Shown: positions 11,010-23,084, counted from the stretch's first letter. The stretch is 64,000 bases of DNA from Bombardia bombarda (GCA_030512295.1 JAULSR010000010.1:682001-746000), one strand, 5' to 3'. Program-made: numbers and translations. The notes: generated by a model not told the origin, from the sequence alone.

Positions 11010-12290
11010 ATGTCTTCCCCCGCACCCAGCACCCCTCTGAAGAAGGATTCGGACCCAGACTCAGACGCCGGCTCGGTCGTCTCCCAATCCTTGACCGTCG
11101 AGTGGGAGCATGAGCCATTCGGCACATTCCAATCCCGCGTGCTGGGCCTTGCACTGGGGAAGATCTGGCCAGATGCACATTCCGATGAAGTAGTCGTGGA
11201 CCGAATGCGTGGCGGGGGCTACAACCGCATCATTGGCCTTGCCCGCCAGTATCGCGACGGCTCCGAGACGCAGTACATCTTGCGCATCCCTCGACTCGAT
11301 GAAGCTCGGGTCAGCGACGACATTGCAGTCCTGCGATTTGTACAGCAGAACACCAAGATCCCCGTCCCCGAGGTTGTTTTGTTCGACGATACCGAAGACA
11401 ATGCCATCGGCCGTCAATATTCGCTCCAGAACCGCATTGGCGGGACCGTTCCGGCCTCGGCCTTCCTGAAGCTGAGCCACCAGCAGCGATGTCGATTTGC
11501 GAGCGAGTTTGGCGCCATATACAGACAGATGCTGTCTGTGAGAAGTCGCGTAGCTGGGAAGCTGGTCTTGATGGCCAAAGAGAATGGCGGAAGCAGTGGC
11601 AGAAGCCTGGAGACATCAGTCATCTGCGTTGAGCCCTTTGGACCCGAGGAATCCAAAATCATCAAGCCGTACGGCGAACCTGCCCCTTCCGAGCCTATCC
11701 ACGAGATTCTCACCCGCGTCTTCTCCGCCCAAAAGGCAGATCTTCAAAAGGAAGGTGATCACCATATCCACCACATCAACCTTTTGGACAGATTTCTCGA
11801 CATGGTATCAGAGCTCCACGCCGGCGGATGGTTTTCAGACCAGCATTACTCACTTGTTCACCTGGATCTCGCTCCCCGAAATATTCTTGTCAACCGGCGC
11901 AAGGATATCAGCATACGGCTCCCCATCATTTACGCAGTGCTCGACTGGGACAGTGCCGTGCTTGCTCCCCCATTTCTGGCGTGCGCCCCTCCAGCGTGGA
12001 TCTGGAACTTTCGAGCCTGGCAAAGTGAGGATGACTCGGACTCAGACTCAGACGAGCGGACGGCTGATAACGTTGCGCTGACTGCGGAGGAGCGGCAACT
12101 GAAGATCTTGTTTGAGATAGCTGCAGGGCGGGAGTACAAGAGGTTGGCTTACAAGTCCGCCTACCGCCTTGCCAGGCGGCTTGTTCGAATTGTAGTCGAG
12201 GGCATGCGATACGCTGAGGACGTCTATGAAGCTCAAGCTATGGTTGAAGAATGGGAAGGTCTTGATGACAAAGAGAAGAAGAATCACTGA
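11010..12290 (+). CDS. APH-family phosphotransferase (protein-kinase-like fold)
   Basis: A single-exon gene of 426 residues. The first about 25 residues are Ser/Pro/Asp-rich and disordered. A kinase-like N-lobe follows, with RMRGGGYNRIIGLAR as a glycine-rich nucleotide loop and QYILRIPR giving the expected basic residue. The catalytic loop HLDLAPRNILV (His284, Asp286, Asn291) matches the HxDxxxxN Brenner motif of aminoglycoside phosphotransferases and choline kinases. LDWDSA (Asp312/Asp314) is the metal-binding equivalent of the kinase DFG. Many fungal genomes carry dozens of such APH proteins; substrates are mostly unknown and antibiotic inactivation should not be assumed. A short acidic insert (DSDSDSDE) follows the metal site. 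The ATG at 11010 is preferred over upstream in-frame codons because the preceding residues look like translated leader. Confidence 0.85.
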   Translation: MSSPAPSTPLKKDSDPDSDAGSVVSQSLTVEWEHEPFGTFQSRVLGLALGKIWPDAHSDEVVVDRMRGGGYNRIIGLARQYRDGSETQYILRIPRLDEARVSDDIAVLRFVQQNTKIPVPEVVLFDDTEDNAIGRQYSLQNRIGGTVPASAFLKLSHQQRCRFASEFGAIYRQMLSVRSRVAGKLVLMAKENGGSSGRSLETSVICVEPFGPEESKIIKPYGEPAPSEPIHEILTRVFSAQKADLQKEGDHHIHHINLLDRFLDMVSELHAGGWFSDQHYSLVHLDLAPRNILVNRRKDISIRLPIIYAVLDWDSAVLAPPFLACAPPAWIWNFRAWQSEDDSDSDSDERTADNVALTAEERQLKILFEIAAGREYKRLAYKSAYRLARRLVRIVVEGMRYAEDVYEAQAMVEEWEGLDDKEKKNH

Positions 12291-12736
12291 TACCCTATAC
12301 CCTCCCTCTCAACGATGGACGGCACTTCAGCATTATTTGGCTGTGATTCGTGAATTAGTATATCCAATCGTCGAGCATGTTTGTAATACGTCGCCCTGTT
12401 GTCTAGCAACAGAGCCATTGCGGCAAATTGCAAACAGAACCCATGCACACACGACACACTTGACACCACGCGTGTTTTGCTGCGAGTGTCAAAGTACCTA
12501 ACACACCTGCCATGAGGACGCAGAAGGAGCGACTCGGGCTGTCTGGCTTCGAGTCTGCCTCACACCTTCCATTTCGGCCATATACTTGCTGCAAGTACCA
12601 CGATCGGACTCGCTGTTAGTGAAGCTTATTTTCTTCACCCTAAATTTCTGGCGGGACTCGTCTCATAACAGATTTGCTGCCGCGAGTAGCCCAAGGTGCA
12701 GTGCCAGTCAATAAGTCTGGCCCAATGTGCGATTTA

Positions 12737-12832
12737 CCACCACGTACAACTACACCACGTACAACTATCCCATTTACAACTGTCCCATTTACAACTGTCC
12801 CACCTCCAACTGTTATATCTATAACTATTCCA
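12737..12832. repeat. Degenerate 15-bp minisatellite
   Basis: About six tandem units of a 15-bp element (CACCACGTACAACTA, TCCCATTTACAACTG and variants). Two pairs of adjacent units are identical and the outer ones diverge. On the minus strand it reads as a VVNG/VVRG repeat in an otherwise unrecognisable ORF. Confidence 0.8.
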
Positions 12833-15800
12833 TTTGAGTTATGAAAGGTTGAACTTGGGTACAGTATGTTAGGTGGTAAAATTGGGGGCCAGACTTTTTG
12901 ACTCATACTATACTTTCGAGCGCGGATTTGGCTGATTTCCATGCCAATCAACCCGCCGTCATTGTGTGTTCTAGTGGACGATGTGCACAAAGTGGGAATG
13001 GGCAGAAACCCATTGATGGACACGAGGACGGCGATGAGGGTAATCGATGTCTGCGTATACCAGGCGTCCAAATCTCTGGGGACGCTTCACCTTTCTATCT
13101 AGAAGAGTACATTTGATTTCTTTGCATTGGCTGCAGCTGCCGCCACGACAGTGGTCCTTCACATTGGGCGCGTTCCACCCGTCAAGCCAGTGTGTACGTG
13201 CAAGTAGTGCCTGCCTTATCTAGATCTAGGCATGGAAGAAAAGAACTTGCCCACTAGGTACTTACTACCGACCGACCCACTCCATTGACTGAACCCAACG
13301 ACGGTTGGCAGAGCCATCAAAAGTAGAATTGGCTACCTAATCAATAGCGAGCGTTCCGAAATTTTCGGACGGTACGATAGTGATGGCCAACACGGGCCGG
13401 TATAGCGGTTGCGCCGTACCGATTATGCAGTACTGTTACAATATTCGTACACACATCATTATTAATCTTTTGTACATACCTAGGAAAGCAATGGACCCTG
13501 GATGCAGTGGTACTGGCTGGTGGGTGACCCTGGGCACGGGTCTTTCGTTTGTTTCTTGGATAAAGGGGGTGGGTGCATGCGTCTTCAGATCCTTACGGAT
13601 AAACGGAAGGGCTAAAGGCTAAAGCACGGGCATCGCCAGTGGGTACTTTTACTTTGTAGGTGATGTGTGAGTGATTGGGGCTCCGGGGATGTGATTCGGG
13701 AATCTCTGTATCAGATCACAATGTCCATATTGATTGGGAAGCCCGCTGGTTGGCGGGTTGCGCGAGTGTTATGAACTGTTCACCGGCTGTCTCGGCCTTT
13801 GTGATGAATTATGTGCACTTCTATTGATCATTTAAACGATCCCTCTTTCGTCGAGCCGAGATAGTCGCGAGCGATCCTTTTCAGTTTCCACAGGGCTCAG
13901 GGCTTCCATGCCAGTGGGCAAAGACCCCAGGCTTGTTCTTCCCCAGAAAGAGATGTCCGCATGCACAATGCCTACGGGATTTATCGACCGTAAACAGCAT
14001 ATTGACAGACGATCGCTCCCTGAATCTGAACAAAGTGGAGAGACAAAGATTCGAAAGTCAAGCACGTAAAAGTAGGTGCCTCGGGCCGTGCTAGTATAGA
14101 TTTTTCCCCGCATCCCGGGCCACTGGGGCGAACTGGGGCACTGAACGGGAGTATGGGGAAAAGAAGTGGTCATCTGTCACTTCTCCAACAATTTTTTGTC
14201 TGCTCATCTCCATTCGCCCGTCCGTCCCCTTTGTTTGTAGGTCGAAACCCTCGGCCATTGCTGTCATTGTCTGGGTCTCTGGTGTGGAGGGCGGGCGCTG
14301 ATTTTAAGTGGGCGAGCTGGGGAAGTGGATTGGCAAGCGCGAGAGGATTGAGGGGTTTCGGGGTTCAAGTCTGGGGTAGTTTAGCACCTGACGCTACTGA
14401 TTCGTTGGCGGGCATCTCGGAGACGGTGGGAAAGAGGTTGCGACTGTGAAGATCCCCTGCCGCATGCAGCTCTCGTTTGAATAACATGATGTCAGCAAGT
14501 CAGTGGTACCAACAAACGGTAGCGATGAGCAATAGGGTATTCGTGGCGATTGGCGGACCATCGTTTTTGAGTTGCAAAGATGGGCGCATTCCTCCACACT
14601 TCAGATCCAGCAACCTGTCCTCGACTGCTGCGATCAACACACCTGCAATTAAGTACCTTGCCTAATGGCTAGGTACTCATGCAGATGCGGAGTCGCATAC
14701 GAGTCCCATCGGATGAACGGCTCCATAGTGCGAAATGTAGCATTCATTCCGTGCCGTCGTAGTAATTAGCAGATTGGCCCACCTAGGCCAGTGTGTGCAA
14801 CGGGCGATTTCTCCACTCTTTTTCATACCGTGTCGCCAAACTTCGAGTCCGTCAGAAGAATGAAAAGGACATTTTCGTGATACCCTCAACCATCACTGAT
14901 GAACCAAATACGGATGCCAGCAGCCATTTCTCCTGGCGTCTTGGCGATACGAGTGCCCAGCCGGCAGTCGCAGCGGGAGCTGAGAAACATTGCCAACCAG
15001 AGACAAGAAGAAGGAGGACGAAGCGTCACTGCCATGTGGGTTTCAGCGCCACCTGCTGCGACGGAACGAATAGGCGTCCAATAGGGGGCAGTTCTGCATC
15101 TGTTCCGGGCAGGCCAAGACACGACGGGAAAGGTCTCCCGCAGAAGAGGCACGTTGGATCGGGGGGTTTTGTGAGCAATTGGAGAAGACGACGACATGTC
15201 TTCTTGGCGCTATTGGCACCATGACACCCTGTCGAATTTTTTTTTTTAAATTTTTTTTTTGTTGAAGATCAAGTTGCGAAAAGAAGACCGAATCTTGTGT
15301 TACCTACTTGAGTTCGCTGCATTCCGCACTTATCCACTCGTGAGAAACCCGCTGACACGGACTTGGGCGAGAAAACAATTGAGTTGCAGCACAGCAGCGG
15401 GCAATTACAGCGCTGCTCCCAGGTTCCCGTCTTGCACCCGGATGCTCAGACCACCCACGGATAAGGCGGGAGCACAGAGCCCAATATATTGTTAGTTTGT
15501 GGTGCAGCGGGATGGGTAGCTACCAATTCATCCAAAATTACGGGGATTGGATATTGTGGCCTGACCGGTCGGGCAGCTCGGTAGCCGTTATTCAGGCAGC
15601 CCCAACTGGGAAGTGAAAAACGGAGCACCATTTTACATGTCCTTTGTGAGGTAGAAAAGATGGTGTGCTGGTTGCGTGTGATTACTGCACCGTCACTGCG
15701 TCACTCTTCTGGTCTCTGGTCAGGCACAGTGGCACCTCGAGCAAGCATCCACGAGCAGCTCCAACTTTCTGCCCACGCCTCGTTCGTTGGAATAGACTTG

Positions 15801-17292
15801 GTGACACAGTCAGCTTAGCAACATGTATCAGTCCTGGTTTGCGGAGAAGTTTAAAGCATACGCAGGGTGGTGATAAGAGAGACCCGCAGCTAATGCAATC
15901 CAGGACACATAGACTGCCTCTCCTGCCTGATCTCGTAGGACGTCCCTTGGTGGTTGTTGGGGCTCGATTGTAGAGCAAAAAAACCAAAAAACAGCGATGG
16001 GACGTGAATGGGGAAATGGTTGCAAATGCGGATGCACACTGGACACACCAAAGGCCCGATTGCCAAGCTCGAGCTAAAAAAGACGGCTAGGGGATGCTGT
16101 TGTGGCGTCTTTAGTGGGGCCACAGAGGATGAGTTAAGCAAGTTAGGGCGCAACTTGGAAGTTACGGCGTCCACCCTTGTCGGTTGTAAACTTGTAGGGA
16201 AGGCACAAGCCACCGACTGGCCCAAACGCAGAAAGAGCGACGAACAACGTGCAAATGCAACCAGTTCGTCTCAAGTCTCTGTTCACGGCCCTCTGACGGC
16301 TGCGTCCGGGGTTCGCATCGCACGATGGACACCTGCTCACGTTACTATTTTGCGTTCCTGCTTTGAACTACCAGACTAGGTATCAACTTAAGCAATACAG
16401 GCCTAGTCCGTCACGCGTTCTTACGGCGGCCACTCCGTCTCCAGCCCCAAATCTCCAATGATGATGGCATGATTTGTCCTGCTTTCTTTTGTGCCCTTTC
16501 TTTCTTTCTCCCCACTCTCTCTCCATATCTCCGACCCTTTCACTTCCTTGCCCGGCCTGGGCCCGCGTTTTCCTTACGTACCGCACAAGTGGATCACTGG
16601 AGAGAAGGCATCCGCCGTGGTGGATAGAACAGTCAGAAACAGCTCCGCCACACCAAACCTCAGCGCACTCGGAGCATCATCAGACGTGACTTATCCAGTC
16701 AACGAAGTACCTGTGCTGCTCTTGCTGCTGTTGTGGTACTCTGGAGTCGAGGACTCATTGGAGCACGTTGCGGACAGGTACCCGCACTAACAGACAACCA
16801 CACCGACTCGGCTCGCCTTCCGTCGCCTCACGATACTTATTGCGATGCTTGGTAACCAGACCTGCTAGACCTCCTAGCACAACAGGCAAGCCATATGTGG
16901 AGCCTGGCAAAGTCCGGAGAAGCACCAGCAACCACACCACACACACCACACCACCACCCTCCCAATCAACTGTGACATGGCCGACTGGCGGTAGATTCTG
17001 TATTGTACAGTATGTACATTCCGTGTGGTCGGGCAGAACATGCATACCACAGTGAAAACCCGAGGCCTCGTTTTCATTCACTGGGTAATGTCGAACCAGC
17101 TCCCAGGCTATGCACACATCTTCCTTGCCCTCTACCATTGATCCACTCAAAGAGCTTTTCCATACTTCCAATGTGTGCTGTTCCTCTGCCGTACCATCCC
17201 TAGTAATCACTATGGAGCCAACTTATTGGAAGATCCCAAGCAGAGCCTAGGCTGGATATTTCCCTACCAACTTTCACTTCCCCTGCTCTGCA

Positions 17293-17329
17293 CCCCCCCT
17301 GTCTGCCCTTGTCCCCCCCTGTCTGCCCT
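17293..17329 (+). repeat. 20-bp-period direct repeat in the transporter promoter
   Basis: CCCCCCCTGTCTGCCCT occurs twice, at 17293-17309 and 17313-17329, exactly 20 bp apart. Each copy includes a CCCCT stress-response-like core. It lies about 310 bp upstream of the transporter start. Confidence 0.75.
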
Positions 17330-17567
17330 CCTTTTGTACTCGATGATCTCCATGACCGTCTGTCCTATATCTTCCCGTCTCCCTCCCCGCCTTTCCCTTG
17401 ATCAGCGGTTTCTCAGTTCTCCCCCTTTACTCCAAATCCCCCAGGCACGAACCGACAACAGAGTCAGGCGTATTAAAGCGAAAGAGGCTCACGCCCCAAT
17501 TCGCTCGCAGGGATAACCAGACATCCAAAAGGGACGTCACGACAACTTCCTAATCTCACTTACACGC

Positions 17568-17584
17568 ATATATATATATATATA
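17568..17584. repeat. AT dinucleotide microsatellite
   Basis: An uninterrupted (AT)n run of 17 bases, about 50 bp upstream of the transporter ATG, within the leader or core promoter. Confidence 0.85.
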
Positions 17585-17632
17585 CTCTCTCTTTACCCTT
17601 TCTCCCCCCACACCCTACCACACATAGCTACG

Positions 17633-18893
17633 ATGGCGGATCACATGAACGTTGGAATTGAGAAGCAGGCGACCAACTCAACGGCCGCCGGGCCCGGGGT
17701 CAACGGCGGCAATATCGCATACCAACCATACTATGGCAACCCATTGGCCCACGTCCACTCAGGGAACGAAGCTCGCTTGCCCGCCTTCGGTGGTGAGTTC
17801 CAGCCCGGTCTGTACAAGTCGGTCGAGGCACGCAGATTCGCCAACCCTGCCCCGCTGGGTCTCTCGGCCTTCGCTCTCACCACCTTCGTCCTGTCGTGCG
17901 TCAACCTAGGCGCGCGTGGTGTCTCGGCGCCCAACGTCGTTGTACCACTTGCGCTTGGATATGGCGGTCTGGTCCAGCTGCTTGCCGGCATGTGGTAAGT
18001 TATGACAACACATGACAACATGTCCAAAAAAAAAAACATCGTTCATCTTTTCTAACCGTCTTCAACAGGGAAATGGCTGTCGGCAACACCTTTGGTGCCA
18101 CTGCGCTCTCCTCGTACGGCGGCTTCTGGATCGCCTACGGCATCCTGCTTACCCCCAACTGGAACATCCTTGGCGCAGGCGGGCCCTACGCGACAGAGGC
18201 GACCAAGGCGATCGATCCCAAGATGGGCGAGTCGGCCGTCGCATTCTTCCTGACGGGCTGGTTTATCTTCACAACTATCTTGCTCCTCTGCACGCTGCGC
18301 TCGACAGTCATGTTCTTCATGCTCTTCTTCACGCTCGACCTCGCCTTCCTCATGCTCGCGTGCGGCGCCTACGCAAACGACAACGGCGCCATGGATGCTT
18401 CCAAGAGGCTTACGCAGGCCGGTGGCGGCTTTGGTATGCTCGCGGCTTTCCTCGCATGGTATAACGCATTTGCCGGTATCGCGGATAGCAGGTTAGTCTT
18501 TTTTTCTTTTCTTGGTCCGTCCCATGTCTGGATAACATGTTTCCCCATTTCTCCTCTTGTCCCTGTTTCCTCCATATGCGCTACCCCACCTGGTTGTCTC
18601 CCCCATACCTTGATGGGCAGCCCCTCATTTGTGGAGGATTGGGGTGGTTTTTTTTTTTTTTTGGTTTTTTTTTTTGGGATCTGCCAAGCCACCGATCGCA
18701 AGCCACCTCGTCAGCGCAGGGAGGATAGGGGGGAAAAAAAAAACGATCTAAGCCGAGAACAAATGCGCTAACCATTCGGCACTTTTTTCTTCACAGCAAT
18801 TCGTTCTTCATCGTTCCAGTATTCCACTTCCCCTGGTCGGAGAAGGGTCGCGAGGCGAGACACTCTACCAAGACCGACCGTCACAATGCCTAA
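17633..18893 (+). CDS. GPR1/FUN34/YaaH-family acetate/ammonia-type transporter
   Basis: Three exons, 17633-17994, 18069-18491 and 18797-18893, give 293 residues, the normal length for this family. After a hydrophilic N-terminus comes the signature NPAPLGLSAFALTTFVLS that opens transmembrane helix 1. About six hydrophobic helices follow, including LALGYGGLVQLLAGMWEMAVGNTFGATALSSYGGFW, a pore-lining family hallmark. Characterised fungal members (Ady2/Ato, AcpA, Gpr1) sit in the plasma membrane and move or sense acetate, and are linked to ammonia export and acetic-acid tolerance. The splice sites are GTAAGT/CAG and GTTAGT/CAG; the last exon supplies only the C-terminal tail. The second intron (305 nt) is unusually long for the window and carries T and A homopolymers. 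The 20-bp repeat and AT tract in the promoter may matter for regulation. Confidence 0.92.
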
Positions 18894-20484
18894 CGATTCG
18901 GTTTTTGATGAGGCGTTGCGAATTTTACTAGGCTGAACGTTGACGACATGGATTAATGTTGCCTTTTGTGTTTCTTGTTTTGTTACCTACTTGCGCTTAC
19001 CACACCCCCACCACGTACTACTATTATTATTGTTCATTCGATTTTTGATGAGTGGGGGTTTTATTTTACGACTGCCCTACTGGATTGAGATACGACATGG
19101 ATTGGAAAGATGGTTGCGGTACGTGGACCGACAGCACAGTGTTTTTTGAGATACCTTGGATGCGACCATCGCGGGAAATTCATGTTTTGTTGAGATACCT
19201 GTGGACGGAGAAGAAATCAAGAATAATTCCGACATATCTGTCCGATACCCACTGTCTGATTGATGAAGAAACCGGGTGATGCCTGTCGGAGTGTCATTGC
19301 CGTGCCCGCTTACATATCCGTTAGGGCCTATAGGGGAATCAGAGGTATTGTTTTTGTTTCTGGGGCGCGAGGGGCCGAAAGGATTGGCTACAGCGGCGGT
19401 GTGTGAGAGGGCTCGGTGTCGGGATATTGGAGCCCGGCAGTTGGGATTTTGCCTCTTCAGGGAGATCAAATTGAGACTCGTATCCCTGCCTCACCGGACG
19501 GACGTTTGCAGATTGTTCCGTCGCCGAGTCCGACAGACACGAATGGAAGGACGACACCGAGCAGGCGGAGCCCAGGCCGGGATGGAGGCTGAGCCCGACC
19601 GCCGAGGCATGCAACACTCGTGGGCTCCTCCAATATGCCATGTTCCTATCGCCAAGACGCACGGATAGGGTTGCTAAGATGGTTGGCAATGGCATGGCTT
19701 CCCATTTCCCAAGCAGGCTCTCTGTGGGTTTTGTTCCTAAGTCTGGACGAGTCCTTTTTTTCTCAGCGGCGGCACGAGTCGTGACGGCGGGGTGATGCGG
19801 ACACCTGAGATACCCTGGGAAAGTGGCCCTAACGGGGGATTTCCTCCATGCAAATCTCGTCCCTGAAGCGGGCGATGCAAAATGGAGCAAGTTGGAGACA
19901 AGCCAGATCTGAAATCTGACCAATGCAGCCAACCCCAGTCGACAACGACCGTTTGATGCAATTAAGATTGCGACGGGGACTAAATTCAACAAGGACGTTC
20001 ACCTTGCCAGGCTCTCCAGGTTTGTGTTTTGAAATTGTTGTTTTGTCGCGGGGCGAGCTGGCGGCGTCTTGTTTTCCCCCGCCAAGCTTTTTCATGGGTG
20101 TGGAAGAGGAAGTGTTCTAGAATGGCCGGCGGCTTGCGGTCAGCAATTCAGGGGTCCCAATTCCCAGGGGACCGGACCGTTCGACAACGACGCAACCATC
20201 AGGTGATATCATGGTCGTCAATGCCCGAGCTCAACACGCTCGAATGTTTTTATCTTTTTTGTCGGCAACAAGCTCAAGCCAGATAGGTTACTTCAGCTTG
20301 GCGGCGTCATAAACCGGTTCAATAACTGCTGACCTTTTTGAACCATTCAAGTTCTTTAGTTGGTCGCATTATCAGCTGAAGGAATGATATCTCACGAGGC
20401 GTTCCATAATATATCCTGTTCCCATCAAATGCTTCGCCGCTCGTGCGTATCTTAACTTTCCACCCTTTGCGACGTGTAACCGTC
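18894..20484. other. Intergenic between transporter and fumarate reductase
   Basis: About 1.6 kb with only short ORFs that overlap in several frames and have no family features. It contains the transporter 3' UTR and the promoter of the reductase gene. No RNA gene or mobile element recognised. Confidence 0.5.
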
Positions 20485-20607
20485 ATGATCAGACGACATC
20501 GCTTGCTTCTGCTGTGCCTTGCCGTCTTCATTCCCATCGCAGCCATCATCTATCATCGCGTCATCGCACCAGACTCCACTCATAAGCCAGCATCATCGTC
20601 ATCATCG

Positions 20608-20643
<36 letters not shown>

Positions 20644-22108
20644 GCACCAGTCACCACCGCCGCCATGACATCACCAGCCCAGCCACCAGTCATCGTGGTC
20701 GGCTCCGGCCTGGCCGGGCTCGCGGCAGCCTACACGGCCCTCCGCGCCGGCGCCCCCTCGGTCCGCGTGCTCGAGCGCTCCCTGAAGCCGGGCGGCAACA
20801 GCATCAAAGCATCGTCAGGCATCAACGGCGCGCCTACGCGGTTCCAAAAGACCACCCACCCCGACACCATCGACGACTCCTTCTGGAAAGACACGCTCCG
20901 CTCAGCCGGCTCCCGTCTCTCCCAGAACGCCAGCGTCGCCGCCAAAGAGCAGCGCGAGGCGCTCATCTCCGTCCTCGTCAAGCAATCCGCCGACGCCATC
21001 GACTTTCTCACCGACCTCGGCGTCGACCTAAGCGTCGTCGCTCAGCTCGGCGGCCACAGCAATGCGCGCACCCACCGCGGCGCCGGCAAGCTTCCGCCCG
21101 GCGCAGCCATCATGACGACCCTCCAAACCAAGCTCAGGGAGGACGATCGCTTCAAGCTCCTAACAGGCTGCGAGGTCACCAAACTCCTCACCACCGAGCA
21201 AAAAGTCACAGGCGTCCAATACACCACCCCCGACTCTGACTCCCCGGACTCCCCACCACAAACCCTCACCGGCCCAGTCATCTTCGCCACCGGCGGCTTC
21301 GCAGGCGACACGCACGGCCTGCTCGCCCGCCACCGGCCCGACCTCGCCGGCCTCCCCTCCACCAACGAACCCCGCCCGGGCGCGCACGGCCTGCTCACCG
21401 CCGCCGGCGCCCGCCTCGTCGACATGGACAGCGTGCAGATCCACCCGACCGGCTTCGTCGACCCGGCCGCCCCGCAGACGCCGCTCAAGTTCCTCGCCGC
21501 CGAGATGCTGCGCGGTGAGGGCGGCATCCTGCTCCACCGCGGCCGGCGGTTCGCTAATGAGCTGGACACGCGCGAGCACGTCAGCCGGGTAGTTATGGAT
21601 CTGCCCCTTGCTGAAGACGAAGGGGGCGAGGAGAAACTGCGCCAGTGGGACGTGCAGCTGCTTCTTGACCCCGGCGCGGCTGAGGCTGCTGCTGGGCATG
21701 TGGGGTTTTATCTCTGGAAGGGGCTGCTTAAAAAGGTGAAGGTGGCGGAGCTGGATGAGGCGACGAGGACGACGCTGGGGGAGTATGCGGCTGTTGTGAA
21801 GGGGCAGAAGAAGGATGCGTTTGGAAGGACGAGCTTCGGGCACTGGAAGCTCGGCGAGGGGGGAGCGCTTGATGAGGACGCGGAGGTGTGTGTCGGACGC
21901 GTGACGCCCATTGTGCACTTCACCATGGGGGGCGCTGTTATTAATGAGCAGACACAAGTCCTGGCGTCGGAGCTGGGCGAGGAGGAGCAGAGGCCCATTG
22001 GGGGGCTGTGGGCTGCTGGGGAGATTACGGGCGGGATTCACGGGGATAATAGGCTGGGAGGGTCGTCGTTGTTGGAGTGTGTTGTGTTTGGGAGGATTGC
22101 GGGGCGGG

Positions 22109-22139
<31 letters not shown>

Positions 22140-22176
22140 GGCTAGGGCTGCGGCTGCTGGTTTGGGTGGGAAGTAG
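20485..22176 (+). CDS. OSM1: FAD-dependent fumarate reductase, Osm1/Frd1-like, membrane-anchored
   Basis: A single exon of 563 residues. The N-terminus is a signal anchor (about residues 5-23, LLLLCLAVFIPIAAIIYH), then a polyserine linker encoded by a TCA microsatellite. The flavoprotein begins at about residue 67 with PVIVVGSGLAGLAAAYTA, the dinucleotide-binding GxGxxG (from Gly73). It continues with PGGNSIKASSGINGAP (covalent- or non-covalent-FAD region of fumarate reductases), a THRGAGK-like substrate loop, VDMDSVQIHPTGFVD, and the C-terminal LWAAGEITGGIHGDNRLGGSSLLECVVFGRIAG block. Soluble eukaryotic fumarate reductases use FADH2/FMNH2 to reduce fumarate and recycle FAD for oxidative protein folding in the ER (Osm1) or NAD redox balance. 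The anchor suggests ER or mitochondrial targeting. An internal ATG at 20665 would give a cytosolic form. The C-terminus ends in a GCT-encoded polyalanine tail. Confidence 0.92.
20591..20643 (+). repeat. TCA trinucleotide microsatellite encoding polyserine
   Basis: About 17 TCA/TCG triplets in frame in the fumarate reductase gene, between the signal anchor and the FAD domain. Length is expected to vary between strains. Confidence 0.9.
22111..22139 (+). repeat. GCT trinucleotide microsatellite encoding polyalanine
   Basis: Nine to ten GCT triplets in frame near the stop codon of the fumarate reductase gene, outside the conserved flavoprotein fold. Confidence 0.9.
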
Positions 22177-23084
22177 GAGGAGGATGGAGGTAAGTGATGG
22201 GTTGACGTGGTGTTCGGTGTGATGAAAATGGATTTTGTATGATTGATGTACATGGAACATGGGCGTTATTCTGTTTTGAGAATTGGAAATAGGACGTTCT
22301 TCCTTTGAGTTTTATATCTCCCTACCCGAGAAAGTTAGGTAAATGACAGAGTGAGGCTATAATTGAACTTTATTTTTAGTATGGTAAAATTGATCGCTGT
22401 ACATGCCCTGGTACTAGAAAACTTCCCTGGGTACCTGGACGAATATTGCTCGCAAGCGTATCGCCGACCCAGTAGAAATACACTATGTCGGGCGGGTGCC
22501 AGACTTTTGGACCCTCTCTATACCTTAGGTTGCTATTTGCTATGTTTGGGTCAGGTTGTTTTTGTTACTTAGATCTTACTCTCCCGGTTGAGGTATGGAA
22601 AGACAGGGACTTCAATACGAGTTGGAGTTGACACACACTCAGCTATGACATAGTACCTGGCAAGAACTAGAATATCTACATATCTTCCAACCTTGCATGA
22701 GAACATCATGACCACAAAAGAACTGCTGTGTTGATAGAATGCCCGATACCGCAGTCTTGACAAGTTTATTGTCTCAGTGGACAGAAAAGAAAGAGAACAA
22801 AGAATAGACCAAAAAAGGGAGTCAGACAATGAGATCTCTAGACAATTCCTGCGTTCATTCTCATTTCCACAAGCAGTCAGCAGTTAGGACACATGTGAGG
22901 CTCTTTACGTACGTAGCGTAGGAATAGTTTCGGCGTTCGGTAGTGGCAGCAAAACTTGCACACACAATGTTTCGCCCCAGACCATGAGTAAATTGTCCCT
23001 ACCATTGCACCAATATTGTCTAACGTATAGACTATATCCTGTATGCATGCTCCCATCTCAACTCAAAAATCATCCCCGTATATC
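22177..23084. other. Intergenic, convergent 3' regions
   Basis: About 900 bp between the 3' ends of the fumarate reductase (+) and the ABC transporter (-). AT-rich, with no recognisable gene. Confidence 0.5.

Larger units (their letters stand above)
12291..17632. other. 5.3-kb gene-poor region
   Basis: No ORF here resembles a known protein and none shows a convincing exon chain. It contains a degenerate 15-bp minisatellite (12737-12832), poly-T tracts (about 15238-15261), several TAGGTA/TACCTA boxes, and a strongly pyrimidine-rich last 400 bp that is probably the promoter and leader of the transporter at 17633. A non-coding RNA or a gene with very short exons cannot be excluded. Confidence 0.5.

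Noticed and set aside
12640..13071. 143-codon minus-strand ORF with a hydrophobic start and VVNG repeats
   Set aside because: The apparent repeat protein is the translation of a 15-bp minisatellite; the remainder has no conserved features or clear transcription signals.
20443..20484. Upstream GTG-initiated extension of the fumarate reductase
   Set aside because: No ATG; the ATG at 20485 directly opens the membrane anchor.
21160..22260. 366-codon open frame antisense to the fumarate reductase
   Set aside because: GC-rich codon-position shadow of a conserved flavoprotein; its translation is low-complexity Ser/Pro/Arg with no family features.
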